A DNA stretch of 35,508 nucleotides from Petralouisia muris (GTDB lineage Bacteria > Bacillota > Clostridia > Lachnospirales > Lachnospiraceae). The DNA lies in the NCBI RefSeq assembly GCF_004793545.1, contig NZ_SRYA01000049.1:1-35508 (forward strand). Reading direction: 5' to 3'. The translations under genes were made by a program, and so were the position numbers. This document shows, in pieces, positions 1 through 9,000 of this stretch. Under the pieces are notes generated by a model, which saw only the letters and a program-made list of their open reading frames with translations, made no database searches and was not told where the DNA came from. Position 1 is the stretch's first letter; every line of letters starts with the position of its first letter.

Positions 1-32
1 TAATTCCCCCATGAATGGGGGCTAGGGGGCTG

Positions 33-53
33 AAGTGTCGAAGACACTTTTTT
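33..53 (+). terminator. Intrinsic terminator of an upstream gene
   Basis: AAGTGTC, a GAA loop and GACACTT are followed directly by a T run. A second small hairpin, CCCCC-ATGAAT-GGGGG, lies just before it at 6-21. The gene it ends lies to the left of the window. No coding region was found in bases 1-209. Confidence 0.6.
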
Positions 54-209
54 ATCTTAATATGAAAGACTGTGTTACTATGAAGTGTTAAAGTGTTTTC
101 TTTATAAAAAATATCGGAGAATTTCTATCTGCCATGGAATTATGTGCCGATTTATTGTAAAATATAAAAAAACGGGGCATATGGGGTGCAGCGGGAATGG
201 AGGATGCCG

Positions 210-950
210 ATGCTAATTGAGCTGAATAAAGAAATTACAGAAGGTTTATCAAAAACAGAGCTGGAGATTGTCCGGTTTATCAACGATAATGAAGAGAGAA
301 TGCCGGAATTGTCTATTGTTGAAATTGCCTTTGACACATTTTCTTCTCCGTCCACTGTTTCTCGGGCAATACGAAAATGCGGGCTGAACGGATTTAATGA
401 ACTGCGGTACCGGCTGACGGTGAAGGCGGAAGAAAAGGATATCCAGAATATGGGGGAAGTAATGAACAAATCCTTGATTGAAGCTCAGCGGGTGATTGAG
501 CAGATTTCCGTTTCGGGAATTCTGGAGATTATTCAATATCTTAAGGAAGCAAGCAGAATCTTTGTTTTCGGACGGGGGCTGACAGAGTATGTGGCAGAGG
601 AATTTACACTGAAGCTGCAGCTATTGGATTTTAATGCAGTTTCGGTGCGGGACCCCAATATTATGAGAAATAAAACCAGGCGTTTAAAGGGAGATGAGGT
701 GGTATTTAATTTTTCCCTGAATGGAATGACGCCGGAATTGATTGAATCGGCGAAGAACGCCAATCTCTGCGGAGCCAAAGTTCTTACCTGCTGCTGCAAC
801 GCCCAGTCTCCGCTGCTGGAATTGTCGGCCTGCAGTCTTGTGGGATATCACCACAGTCACAAGGCAATCAAGGAATTTGAAGTGTCTTCTCGGGTGCCGC
901 TTCAGATTATGGCGCGGCTGATTATTGACTATCTTACCTCTTATGAATAA
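210..950 (+). CDS. RpiR-family transcriptional regulator (HTH + SIS domain)
   Basis: Probable sugar-phosphate-responsive DNA-binding regulator of the PTS/kinase/aldolase genes that follow. The N-terminal ~80 residues form an RpiR-type helix-turn-helix (LSIVEIAFDTFSSPSTVSRA, residues ~33-52). The C-terminal half, from about residue 105, is a SIS sugar-isomerase fold: IFVFGRGLTEYVAEEFTLKL, then a serine-containing loop (NFSLNGMTPELI). I chose ATG 210 because GGAGG at 199-203 sits 6 bases before it. An in-frame GTG at 186 and ATG at 204 are possible but lack this spacing. A TAAAAT at 158-163 could be a -10 box, with only a weak -35 (TGGAAT). The family assignment is firm. The effector is not visible, but fructose-1-phosphate, tagatose-1-phosphate or a bisphosphate would fit the neighbours. 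Confidence 0.88.
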   Translation: MLIELNKEITEGLSKTELEIVRFINDNEERMPELSIVEIAFDTFSSPSTVSRAIRKCGLNGFNELRYRLTVKAEEKDIQNMGEVMNKSLIEAQRVIEQISVSGILEIIQYLKEASRIFVFGRGLTEYVAEEFTLKLQLLDFNAVSVRDPNIMRNKTRRLKGDEVVFNFSLNGMTPELIESAKNANLCGAKVLTCCCNAQSPLLELSACSLVGYHHSHKAIKEFEVSSRVPLQIMARLIIDYLTSYE

Positions 951-983
951 AAGATTGAATTATTAATTATATTATATATTAGG

Positions 984-1033
984 AAAAGGATGAAAACCGT
1001 TTTCAATTTTGGAAAAGATTTTCATCCTTTTTT
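984..1033 (+). terminator. Hairpin with T run between the regulator and kinase genes
   Basis: AAAAGGATGAAAA (984-996) pairs perfectly with TTTTCATCCTTTT (1019-1031) and is followed by further T residues. It can end the rpiR-type transcript. As it lies 40 bases before the kinase start, it could also act as an attenuator for the operon. It overlaps the palindromes described at 991-1023. Confidence 0.6.
991..1023. promoter_or_regulatory. Two adjacent palindromes, candidate operator
   Basis: TGAAAACCGTTTTCA (991-1005) is a perfect 15-base palindrome around a central C. GAAAAGATTTTC (1012-1023) is a near palindrome 6 bases on. They lie downstream of a weak possible promoter (TTGAAT 955-960, 16-base spacer, TATTAG 977-982) and upstream of the kinase gene. 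This is a plausible site for the adjacent RpiR regulator. A catabolite-repression (cre-like) site is an alternative, but it has one base more than the usual cre core. The palindromes are seen; the role is inferred. Confidence 0.4.
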
Positions 1034-1072
1034 ATTGTAGAATGAAGCCATCAAAACAGGAGGAGGTTAAAA

Positions 1073-1993
1073 ATGCTGTATACATTAACAACAAACCCGG
1101 CAATCGACATGAATGTTTCGACCCGGGGAATCGTTCCGGGGGCAGTGAACCGTACCTTTGATACGGTGTATACTCCAAACGGAAAAGGGCTGAATGTAAG
1201 CTTTGTATTAAAGCATTTTGGGGTGGAGTCTAAAATCCTTGGTTTTTTCGGAGGGTTTTCAGGAGATTATATTGTGAGCGAATCCAGAAAAAAGGGCATT
1301 GAAGTGCTGCCGGTTATGGTGGAGGATACGACAAGAATCAATATTTTCTTAAACGACGGCACTCAGGAATTCAAATTTGTCAACGAGGGTTCCCTGGTGA
1401 CCAAAGAAAATCAGAAAGAAATGACAGAGCTGCTTCGGGGGCTTGAGGATATGGAATATTTATCCATCAGCGGCAGCCTGCCCAAAGGCGTGGGAACAGA
1501 GTATTACGATGAGGTTCTGTCTATTTGCAGGGAAAAAAATGTGAAGGTGATCCTGGATATCAGCGCCCCCAAATTAAAGGAGCTTCTGGTGTACCGCCCG
1601 TATTTGATTAAGCCCAATGACGAGGAACTGAAAGATATTTTCGGAATTACAGTTCAGGGGGAAGAAAATATCGAGGAAATCATGGATATTTTGCATGAAA
1701 AAGGCGCACAGAATATATTATTGACCCTTGGGGAGCGAGGTTCTTATTTCTCCGACGGGAAAGCGGTCTATTATGCAGGCGCACAGCCGGTAGAACTGCG
1801 CAGCTCCGCATGTGCGGGAGATTCCGCCCTTGCCGCATTTATGAGCGAGTGGCTGTATCATCCCAGGCAGGTGGAAGAGGCGTTGAAGAAATCAGCAGCT
1901 ACCGGAGCGAATGTAGCAGAAAGCGATGCAATCGGGGATTTAAAAAAAGTAGAAGCATACAGGAAAAATATTCAGGTCAGAAAGGTGAGATAG
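1073..1993 (+). CDS. PfkB-family hexose-1-phosphate kinase (1-phosphofructokinase type)
   Basis: Expected to phosphorylate the sugar phosphate made by the PTS (fructose-1-P or tagatose-1-P) to a 1,6-bisphosphate with ATP. The 306-residue length suits FruK/LacC proteins. It begins with the family start MLYTLTTNPAIDMN, has the substrate-side segment TPNGKGLNVSFVLKHFG (residues ~37-53), and near the end CAGDS (247-251), in which D250 is the predicted catalytic base. The usual GAGDS has its first Gly replaced by Cys here. An AGGAGG site precedes ATG 1073. The gene ends 4 bases before the permease gene, so the two are cotranscribed. The PfkB family is certain. FruK versus tagatose kinase cannot be decided from sequence alone, so no symbol is given. 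Confidence 0.85.
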   Translation: MLYTLTTNPAIDMNVSTRGIVPGAVNRTFDTVYTPNGKGLNVSFVLKHFGVESKILGFFGGFSGDYIVSESRKKGIEVLPVMVEDTTRINIFLNDGTQEFKFVNEGSLVTKENQKEMTELLRGLEDMEYLSISGSLPKGVGTEYYDEVLSICREKNVKVILDISAPKLKELLVYRPYLIKPNDEELKDIFGITVQGEENIEEIMDILHEKGAQNILLTLGERGSYFSDGKAVYYAGAQPVELRSSACAGDSALAAFMSEWLYHPRQVEEALKKSAATGANVAESDAIGDLKKVEAYRKNIQVRKVR

Positions 1994-1997
1994 AAGC

Positions 1998-3893
1998 ATG
2001 GCAAAGAAGATATTAGGCATTACCGGATGTCCGACCGGAATTGCACATACGTTTATGGCAGAAGAGGCGCTGAAAAAAGCCGCTGCAGAGCTTGGGTGCG
2101 AGATTAAGGTTGAGACCAACGGAGCGATTGGAGTAGAAAATGCCCTGACGGCAAAAGATATTCAGGAAGCAGACGCAATTATTGTAGCCTGCGATAAAAA
2201 TGTGGATTTGGAGCGTTTTAATGGAAAACCAGTTCTGGAAGTTCCGGTTGCAGACGGCATCAGCAAGGCAAAAGAGCTGATTCAGAGATGTCTTGACGGA
2301 AATGTTCACGTCAGACAGGGAAGCGGTAAGGCGGCGCAGGCAGCTCCAGAAGAGGAATTGTCCATCGGCCGTCAGATTTACAAGCATCTGATGAACGGCG
2401 TGTCCCATATGCTGCCCCTGGTGGTTGCCGGCGGCGTGCTGACTGCCATTTCATTCTTATGGGGAATTTATTCCTTTGATCCGGAGTCCAGCCAGTACAA
2501 TGAAATTGCGGCGCTGATTAAATCCATTGGCGGATATTCCATGGGTCTGATGGTTCCGGTACTGACGGCGTTTATCGCCCAGTCCATTTCTGGCAGGCCT
2601 GGTATGCTGGCAGGACTGGTGGCAGGCATGATTGCCTCTGAGACAGGTTCCGGCTTTATCGGCGGCATTATCGGAGGATTTCTGGCAGGTTATTTCGTGC
2701 TTTGGCTAGTAAAAATGTTCAGCAGGCTGCCCAGGCAGTTAGAAGGGCTGAAGTCGATTTTTATGATACCCATTATATCTGTAGGCGTCACTGGGACGGT
2801 GATGGTATTGCTGGGAAATCCCTGCTCGGCTCTTAATAACATGATGATGGATTTTCTGGCCAACCTTCAAAACTCCAATCCACTGCTGTTAGGCGTCGTA
2901 GTGGGATGTATGTCGGCGTTTGATATGGGAGGTCCGGTAAACAAGGCGGCTTATGTGACAGGAACCATGCTGTTAGGTCAGGGAAATTACTTGTTTATGG
3001 CAGGCGTTTCCGCAGCCTGCATTACCCCGCCGCTGATTATTGCTCTGGCGGCAACCTTCTGCAAAAACCGTTTTACCAAAGACGACAGAGCTGCAGGACT
3101 GATTAACTATGTGCTTGGCTGCACTCATATTACCGAAGGCGCAATTCCGTTTGCGGCAAAAAATCCGTTAAAAGTAATTCCGATTCTGATGATTGGTTCT
3201 TCTGTTTCCGCAGTGTTATCCTATATGATGGAAATTGAAGTGCCTGCGCCTCACGGCGGATTCCTGATTCTTGGATTGGTGAACAAGCCCCTTCTGTGGG
3301 TTGGATGCATTTTGGTAGGTTCTGCAATCGGAGCAGTCCTGTATGTGCTGGTAACGCCGAAAGTAGTGGAAGCGGCAGTGGCTCCCGCAGTTTCAACGGC
3401 AAATTCCGGCGCAAGCGCAGGGAATGCAAGCCGGACAGAAGTAAAACCGGCACAGAGCCTGTACCATGCAGATACAGTGACGCTGCAGGTAAAAGGCAAA
3501 ACGAAAGACGAAGTAATTGAAGAAATGGCGACCCTGCTTGAACAAGGAGGAACGCTTGCTGATAAAGAAACCTTTAAGAAAGCAATTTATGAAAGGGAAG
3601 CCTTGTCCACGACAGGAATGGGCATGGGAATTGCGATTCCTCATGCGAAAACAAGCGCAGTAAAAATCCCCAGAGTGGCAGTGGGCGTTTCCAAAGAAGG
3701 ATTTGATTTTGCCTCAGAGGACGGAGAATTGGCACATCTGATATTTATGATTGCAACCAACGAAAACGGCGGGGATCTGCATCTGAAAACACTGGCAGAG
3801 CTGTCTGGAAAGCTGATGCATGAAGAATTTACAGACAGTTTGATGAATGCAGCATCCAGGGAAGAAATTGTTCGTCTGCTGGAAAACAAATAA
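1998..3893 (+). CDS. PTS fructose-family permease, domains IIB-IIC-IIA
   Basis: Membrane permease that imports and phosphorylates a ketohexose. Residues 1-~100 are the fructose-type IIB domain with phospho-cysteine C11 in ITGCPTGIAHTF. Residues ~115-475 are the IIC channel, with many hydrophobic segments and the conserved FDMGGPVNKAAY. After an Ala/Ser-rich linker (~480) comes the IIA domain, residues ~495-631, with the phospho-histidine H549 in GIAIPHAK. All three phosphotransfer parts needed after HPr are therefore present and intact. The start ATG 1998 has AGGTGAG upstream and lies 4 bases after the kinase stop. The aldolase gene follows 19 bases downstream. The substrate is fructose by family, or tagatose given the GatY-like aldolase. 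Confidence 0.92.
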   Translation: MAKKILGITGCPTGIAHTFMAEEALKKAAAELGCEIKVETNGAIGVENALTAKDIQEADAIIVACDKNVDLERFNGKPVLEVPVADGISKAKELIQRCLDGNVHVRQGSGKAAQAAPEEELSIGRQIYKHLMNGVSHMLPLVVAGGVLTAISFLWGIYSFDPESSQYNEIAALIKSIGGYSMGLMVPVLTAFIAQSISGRPGMLAGLVAGMIASETGSGFIGGIIGGFLAGYFVLWLVKMFSRLPRQLEGLKSIFMIPIISVGVTGTVMVLLGNPCSALNNMMMDFLANLQNSNPLLLGVVVGCMSAFDMGGPVNKAAYVTGTMLLGQGNYLFMAGVSAACITPPLIIALAATFCKNRFTKDDRAAGLINYVLGCTHITEGAIPFAAKNPLKVIPILMIGSSVSAVLSYMMEIEVPAPHGGFLILGLVNKPLLWVGCILVGSAIGAVLYVLVTPKVVEAAVAPAVSTANSGASAGNASRTEVKPAQSLYHADTVTLQVKGKTKDEVIEEMATLLEQGGTLADKETFKKAIYEREALSTTGMGMGIAIPHAKTSAVKIPRVAVGVSKEGFDFASEDGELAHLIFMIATNENGGDLHLKTLAELSGKLMHEEFTDSLMNAASREEIVRLLENK

Positions 3894-3912
3894 GCGTTAG
3901 GAGGGAATTGTC

Positions 3913-4764
3913 ATGGCATTGGTAACAACGAAACAATTGATGTTAGACGCACAGAAAGGCGGATATGCAATTGGTGCATTTAATGTGGAAAATATGGAAA
4001 TGGTTCAGGCAGCAGTGGATGCAGCCAAGGAGCTGCGTTCGCCGGTGATTCTGCAGACAACGCCTTCTACGGTGAAATATGCTGACCTCTCTTATTTTTA
4101 CGCAAATGTAAAGGCGGCGGCAGAGCATACAAGCGTGCCTGTGGTGATGCATTTGGATCATGGAAGCAGCTTTGAACTGGCAATGCGCGCCCTGCGGACG
4201 GGTTACACCTCCATTATGATTGACGGCTCCCACGACAGCTTTGAACAGAATATTGCTGTGACCAAAGCGGTGGTTGACGCCTGCCGTCCATCCCATATTC
4301 CGGTGGAAGCGGAGCTTGGAAAAGTGGGCGGCAAAGAGGATGACTTAGATGGCGGAGAAGGCGGCGGATATACGGTGCCGTCTGAAGCGGTAGAATTCGC
4401 AGCAGCCACCGGCATTGATTCTCTGGCAGTTGCCATCGGAACCGCCCACGGCGTATACAAAGGAATGCCTAAGCTGGATGTGGAGCGCTTAAGCGAAATC
4501 CGTCAGGCGGTATCCATTCCTCTTGTGCTTCACGGCACTTCGGGAGTGCCGGATGAAGCAGTGAAAGAGTGTATCCGCCGGGGCATCTGTAAGGTTAACT
4601 ACGCAACCGACCTGCGGATTGCATTTTCCAACGGCGTAAAAGAAGTGCTCAGCGCAAATCCGGACACCATAGATCCAAAGAAATACAATGCCTGCGGAAG
4701 AGAAAAGGTAAAAGAATACGTTATGAGTAAAATAGAAGTCTGCGGCAGCGTTGGAAAAGCATAA
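3913..4764 (+). CDS. Class II (zinc) ketose-bisphosphate aldolase, GatY/KbaY-like
   Basis: Cleaves fructose- or tagatose-1,6-bisphosphate into dihydroxyacetone phosphate and glyceraldehyde-3-phosphate. The 283 residues are full length. HLDHG holds the catalytic D82 and zinc ligand H83. GTAHG (H179) and LHGTSG (H207) supply the other zinc ligands, and VNYATDLR is the substrate loop. The N-terminal pattern (TTKQLMLDAQKGGYAIGAFN, LRSPVIL) and IDGSH are closer, as I remember them, to tagatose-bisphosphate aldolases GatY/KbaY than to classical FbaA, but I cannot score this. TAGGAGGG precedes ATG 3913. It is the last gene of the kinase-PTS-aldolase operon and is followed by a terminator. No KbaZ/GatZ partner is encoded in the window. 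Confidence 0.88.
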   Translation: MALVTTKQLMLDAQKGGYAIGAFNVENMEMVQAAVDAAKELRSPVILQTTPSTVKYADLSYFYANVKAAAEHTSVPVVMHLDHGSSFELAMRALRTGYTSIMIDGSHDSFEQNIAVTKAVVDACRPSHIPVEAELGKVGGKEDDLDGGEGGGYTVPSEAVEFAAATGIDSLAVAIGTAHGVYKGMPKLDVERLSEIRQAVSIPLVLHGTSGVPDEAVKECIRRGICKVNYATDLRIAFSNGVKEVLSANPDTIDPKKYNACGREKVKEYVMSKIEVCGSVGKA

Positions 4765-4805
4765 GGAACATGCCCATAAAAAGTTAAGTGAATAAAGTTC
4801 AAGAG

Positions 4806-4866
4806 AAAAATTGCAGGATACAAGGTTCCGGCTGCCAGGCTGGCGCCCTATCCTGTAATTTTTTTG
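4806..4866 (+). terminator. Terminator of the PTS/aldolase operon
   Basis: AAAAATTGCAGGATA (4806-4820) pairs with TATCCTGTAATTTTT (from 4849), with one mismatch and a 28-base GC-rich loop, and runs into T residues. It separates the sugar operon from the chemoreceptor gene. Confidence 0.7.
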
Positions 4867-5018
4867 TTTAAAGTATGATAGACCACAGGCATATCTCCAA
4901 TTTTGTAAAAAAAGAACCGATTTTTGAAACTTTTCTTGTATAATTTGCCGAAACGTACTAAAATAGAAAGAAATGAAGTACAGTCCTGTAAACTGTGTCA
5001 GGAAAGGGAAGGGTGTTC

Positions 5019-7022
5019 ATGGAAAAGAGAGAACCAAAGAGGGGAAAACATGGAATCATCTCCATCAAAGCTAAGCTTTTGGCAATTATTGTGCCCCTTG
5101 TAGTCCTATTGATGGTGGCAATGGTGCTGATTGCTTACAACACATCGGCAGGGATGATTGAGAATTATTCCAGAAGTCTTCTGGAATCCTCGGTAGGGAA
5201 CCAGTCCTCCCATATCGAAGGATGGCTGAATGAGAATATTGAGACTTTTCAGGCAGTGAAAGCAGCAGTGGAAAGCATAAGGCCGGACGAAGAACAGCTA
5301 CAGACCATACTGGATACCTACTACAATTATAATTCCAATTATCCCCGGGGACTGTATATCGGGGATGAAACAGGAAAAGTGTTTCAGGCGGCAGAGTCCT
5401 CCCTCAAGGAGCCGGACCCGGTTCACAGCGTCTGGTATCAGGAAGGGCTTACCAGAGTGAATATGGCAGTAGGCTCCGCCTATGTTAATTCCCAGGGAGA
5501 AAATGTAATCAGCGCTTCCGGAATATTAGATGATGGCTCAGGAAGCACAAGAGTGATTTCCGCAGATATGACGCTGGATCGGATTTCCATTATTGTAAAC
5601 GGTTTTATGGAGATGAAGAATGCGGAATCATTTCTGGTGGACGGCAGGGACGGAACCATTCTGGCCAATCGTGACAATGCCTTGATTTCCACCAGAATCG
5701 GCGAAAGCGGCAGCGACGCCTTCCAGAAGCAGGTGGGAGAGAAAATTGCCGCACAGGATTATGATTTCTGTGTTTTGGACGGGAATATGACGGTTTTTGA
5801 AAAAGTGGCCGGAACGGACTGGATTCTGATTTCCTATGTTCCCAGGCAGATTGTTATGTCAGATTTGGTAAGACTTCGCACCATTATGATTCTTATCAGC
5901 GTGGTTTCCATTCTGATTCTCTGCGCAGTCATTGAGCGGGTGACGCATATTGTCATCAATCCGGTGAAGAAATTAACTCAGGTGATCACTGCCATGACAG
6001 ACGGAGATTTTACCGTAGAGGTTACCAGTAAAGGAAAGGATGAAATTGCAGTGATGAGCCGCAGCGTAGAGCGGTTTATTCGTTCCATGAAGAAAATGAT
6101 TGCTTCCATGGGAGACATTTCCGGTAAGCTGGGAGCACAGGCAGATACCAGCGATAATATGTCCAGGCAGATGCAGTCTGCGGCTTCTATTCAATCGGAA
6201 TCTATGGGAGAATTGAATTCAACGGTGGATCAGCTTTCCCTTTCTGTATACGAGATTGCAGAGAATGCAACGAAGCTGGCAGGAGTTGTGGCAGATACCA
6301 AGGCAGACAGCGGTAATGTGGAGCATAAAATGCGGGAGACTGTGGAGGCGTCCCAAAAAGGCCAAAGAGATATGGAGCAGGTGGGGAAAGCCTTGGAAAA
6401 TATTATGTTTTCCATCCGTGAGCTGGAATCGGCCGTCGGCAAAGTGGGAACAGCCTCTGGTGAAATTGTGGAGATTGTCCAGTTAATTGGAAATATTGCA
6501 GAAGAGACAAACCTTCTGTCACTGAATGCTTCCATTGAGGCGGCAAGGGCCGGAGAAGCAGGACGGGGATTTGCAGTTGTGGCTTCTGAAATCGGAATCC
6601 TGGCAAATAACAGCGCAGACTCCGTAGAACACATTTCTAAATTAATTGAGCAGGTTAATGAGCTTGTGAAGGATGCAGTGCGCCAGACCGGTGAAAGTGC
6701 CAAAGATATTAACCAAAGCAGCGAGATGATTCATACAGCCATAGATACCTTTGAGAAGATTTTTGTAAATATACGGGAAACTAGCGAAATGATAGAGCAT
6801 ATGGTAAGTAAAATTAATCAGGTAGACGAGGTTGCGACCAATGTGGCAGCCATCTCAGAACAACAGGCGGCAAGCTCTGACGAGATTCTGGCTACCTCAG
6901 AAAATATGCTGGAGCAGGCTAAGGGAATCGCAGAAAACAGCGCCCATGTGGCGGAAGAATCAAAGAGCCTGACAGCCTCGTCAGAAGAACTGGCAGAACA
7001 GGTAAAACTATTCCGGATTTAA
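5019..7022 (+). CDS. Methyl-accepting chemotaxis protein with large extracellular Cache-type sensor
   Basis: Transmembrane chemoreceptor that would signal to CheA/CheW. Residues 20-40 are the first membrane helix and ~41-285 an extracellular sensor of double-Cache size. The second helix is ~288-307, HAMP follows at ~308-362, and the cytoplasmic coiled-coil signalling domain runs to 667. The hairpin tip [20 protein letters not shown] (from ~496) is canonical. I chose ATG 5019, with GGGAAGGG just upstream; an in-frame GTG at 4995 would add 8 residues. A TATAAT at 4939-4944 has no convincing -35. The binding-protein gene starts 12 bases after the stop, so the two are likely cotranscribed. The ligand may be a sugar presented by that protein (inference). 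Confidence 0.93.
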   Translation: MEKREPKRGKHGIISIKAKLLAIIVPLVVLLMVAMVLIAYNTSAGMIENYSRSLLESSVGNQSSHIEGWLNENIETFQAVKAAVESIRPDEEQLQTILDTYYNYNSNYPRGLYIGDETGKVFQAAESSLKEPDPVHSVWYQEGLTRVNMAVGSAYVNSQGENVISASGILDDGSGSTRVISADMTLDRISIIVNGFMEMKNAESFLVDGRDGTILANRDNALISTRIGESGSDAFQKQVGEKIAAQDYDFCVLDGNMTVFEKVAGTDWILISYVPRQIVMSDLVRLRTIMILISVVSILILCAVIERVTHIVINPVKKLTQVITAMTDGDFTVEVTSKGKDEIAVMSRSVERFIRSMKKMIASMGDISGKLGAQADTSDNMSRQMQSAASIQSESMGELNSTVDQLSLSVYEIAENATKLAGVVADTKADSGNVEHKMRETVEASQKGQRDMEQVGKALENIMFSIRELESAVGKVGTASGEIVEIVQLIGNIAEETNLLSLNASIEAARAGEAGRGFAVVASEIGILANNSADSVEHISKLIEQVNELVKDAVRQTGESAKDINQSSEMIHTAIDTFEKIFVNIRETSEMIEHMVSKINQVDEVATNVAAISEQQAASSDEILATSENMLEQAKGIAENSAHVAEESKSLTASSEELAEQVKLFRI

Positions 7023-7034
7023 GGAGGGGTTGGG

Positions 7035-8003
7035 ATGAAAAGGACAACAGGCGTAATGCTGGCAATATGGATGGCAGTTTGTCTCTGCGGGTGCGCCGGA
7101 GGGGGCAGTTCTTCCGCTGGCGGGGACAATGTGAGAATTTATCTGTCCCTGTCTTCGGCAGATACCTTCCGTACCGTGCTGGTAAACAGCGCCAAGGAGA
7201 CAGCGGAGGAAATGGGGGCGACTCTTGAGGTGCATGAGGCAGAGGACTCCATTGAGATACAGGTGGCGCAGATTAAGCAGGCCGTGGAGGAAGGGTATCA
7301 GGTGATTATGTGCTCCCCGGTGGATACAGATACCACACTGGAACTGGAAGCCATTGCAGGGGACGTTCCGATTATATTTTTTAACAGCTGTCCGGATGAT
7401 TCCTATCTGGAAGCGGACAAGTATATGTATGTGGGTTCCGATGAGGGAGTTGCCGGAGAGTATCAGGCAGAATATATTCTGGACAGCATGTCGGGAAAAG
7501 ATGAGATTAATGTGGCGATTTTAACAGGGCCTTCCAGCCATTCCGCCACAGAGGGAAGAACAGGTCAGCTGAAAAATACGTTGAACAGTTCTGGAAAGAA
7601 AATTAATTATGTATTTCAGGATCATGCGGATTGGGAGCAGGAGAAGGCAGAGAAGTATTTTGATGTGTTCCTCAGCACAGGAAAAGCATTTGATGTGGCA
7701 GTATGCAATAACGACGCCATGGCTCTGGGAGTCATTGATTCCTGCAGGAAGAATGGAATTTCAGATCCGGTGATTCTGGGAATTGACGCCACAGCAGACG
7801 GATGTGCGGCAATTATTGCAGGGGATATGGCATTTACGGTCTATCAGTCGGCCACCGGTCAGGGAGAAGCTGCGGTGAAAGCGGCAGTTGCCCTGGGTTC
7901 GGGCGGTTCCGCTAAAGAGATGGAGGGAATTTCTGAGGACGGCAAGTGCGTCTGGGTTCCTTTTGAAAAAGTAGACAGCGCAAATGTGGAAAAATATCAG
8001 TAA
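7035..8003 (+). CDS. Lipoprotein sugar-binding protein (type 1 periplasmic-binding fold)
   Basis: Predicted membrane-tethered extracellular solute receptor. Residues 1-20 form a lipoprotein signal peptide with lipobox LCGC (acylated Cys C20), followed by a Gly/Ser-rich linker. The rest (~28-322) has the ribose/galactose-binding (Peripla_BP_4) pattern: early strand VRIYLSLSS, the hinge-side [18 protein letters not shown], then [20 protein letters not shown]. There is no ABC permease or ATPase gene anywhere in the window. It sits between a chemoreceptor and an aldose epimerase, so a role in sensing, presenting a bound sugar to the receptor, is more likely than transport. That role is inference; the fold and lipobox are well supported. 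Confidence 0.88.
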   Translation: MKRTTGVMLAIWMAVCLCGCAGGGSSSAGGDNVRIYLSLSSADTFRTVLVNSAKETAEEMGATLEVHEAEDSIEIQVAQIKQAVEEGYQVIMCSPVDTDTTLELEAIAGDVPIIFFNSCPDDSYLEADKYMYVGSDEGVAGEYQAEYILDSMSGKDEINVAILTGPSSHSATEGRTGQLKNTLNSSGKKINYVFQDHADWEQEKAEKYFDVFLSTGKAFDVAVCNNDAMALGVIDSCRKNGISDPVILGIDATADGCAAIIAGDMAFTVYQSATGQGEAAVKAAVALGSGGSAKEMEGISEDGKCVWVPFEKVDSANVEKYQ

Positions 8004-8031
8004 AATCATAAATTAAAGGAGTGTAATAGCT

Positions 8032-8913
8032 ATGGTGTATGAATTGAAGAATGAAAAACTGACAGTACAGTTTTCAAATCTGGGTGCGGAGATGGTATCC
8101 CTGAAAAACAACAAAACGGGACAGGAATATCTCTGGCAGGGAGATTCCCGGTATTGGGGACGCCGTTCTCCGGTTCTTTTTCCCGTAGTGGGGAGATTAA
8201 TCAATGACAGATATGTGTATGACAATAAAGAATACCCCATGTCTCAGCATGGATTTGCGAGAGATATGGAATTTGCCTGTATTTCGGAGAGCAGAGAGGA
8301 AATCACATTCGGGCTGGATGCAACTCCCGTGACAAAGGAGAACTATCCCTTTGATTTCCGGCTGGAAATCGGATACCGCCTGAAGGAAGATACCGTTACT
8401 GTCACTTGGAAGGTTATCAATCTGGAGCGGGAAAGGGAGATGTATTTTTCCATAGGAGGCCATCCGGGGTTTCTGTGTCCGCTGAAGGAAGGAGAATCCC
8501 AGAGTGAATACAGCATTTGGATGGATCAGGAAGAAGTGTTGTTTTCCAGAATTGATTTGGAGACAGGGCTGATGCGCAGCTATAAGAACGTCCTGACTCT
8601 TCCTCAGGGCAGAAGGGTGCTGGAAGAGGGAGTTTTTGACGAAGGCGTGTACATTATGGAGGATTATCAGGTACAAAAGGTTTCACTGTTAAATCCGGAT
8701 AATGAGCCCTATCTTACCGTGAGTTTTCAGACTCCGTTGGTAGGAATCTGGTCGCCGGAGAAGAAACATGCGCCTTTTGTATGCATTGAACCCTGGTATG
8801 GAAGATGTGACAGGGAAGCCTTTCAGGGAAACTTGAGGAATCGGGAATGGGGCAATATGCTTGTGCCGGGAGGCGTGTTTGAGCGCTCTTATCAAATCAC
8901 CGTAGAACAGTAA
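8032..8913 (+). CDS. Aldose 1-epimerase family protein (LacX-like mutarotase)
   Basis: Likely interconverts alpha and beta anomers of an aldose or related sugar. The 293 residues form one galactose-mutarotase-like beta-sandwich. Visible family marks are RRSPVLFPVVGRL (~44-56), the histidine-containing MSQHGFARDMEF (~71-82), GGHPGFLCPL (~143-152), and CIEPWYGRCD near residue 250. This is the LacX subgroup, which in some Gram-positives travels with lactose/tagatose genes. AAAGGAG precedes ATG 8032. The gene begins 28 bases after the binding-protein stop without an obvious terminator, so it probably belongs to the chemoreceptor/binding-protein operon. The sugar is unknown. Confidence 0.85.
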   Translation: MVYELKNEKLTVQFSNLGAEMVSLKNNKTGQEYLWQGDSRYWGRRSPVLFPVVGRLINDRYVYDNKEYPMSQHGFARDMEFACISESREEITFGLDATPVTKENYPFDFRLEIGYRLKEDTVTVTWKVINLEREREMYFSIGGHPGFLCPLKEGESQSEYSIWMDQEEVLFSRIDLETGLMRSYKNVLTLPQGRRVLEEGVFDEGVYIMEDYQVQKVSLLNPDNEPYLTVSFQTPLVGIWSPEKKHAPFVCIEPWYGRCDREAFQGNLRNREWGNMLVPGGVFERSYQITVEQ

Positions 8914-8957
8914 AACGGGAAATAGAAATTCAGGCTGCAGCCCTGATTCCTGTTTTT
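8912..8957 (+). terminator. Terminator after the epimerase gene
   Basis: AAAACGGGAA (8912-8921) pairs with TTCCTGTTTT (8947-8956), with one G-T wobble. The loop contains a smaller TCAGG/CCTGA hairpin. The T-rich right arm serves as the tract. Confidence 0.55.
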
Positions 8958-9000
8958 GGTCTGGCAGACGGAGAATGAAAATTTGCAAATAGGAGATAAT

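Noticed and set aside
991-1005. Classical CcpA cre site
   Set aside because: The palindrome has an odd centre (ACCGT), one base longer than the cre core, so I kept it only as a generic operator candidate.
4869-4890. Sigma-28 (flagellar) promoter before the first chemoreceptor gene
   Set aside because: TTAAAG...GCATAT has roughly the right spacing but matches the GCCGATAT box poorly.
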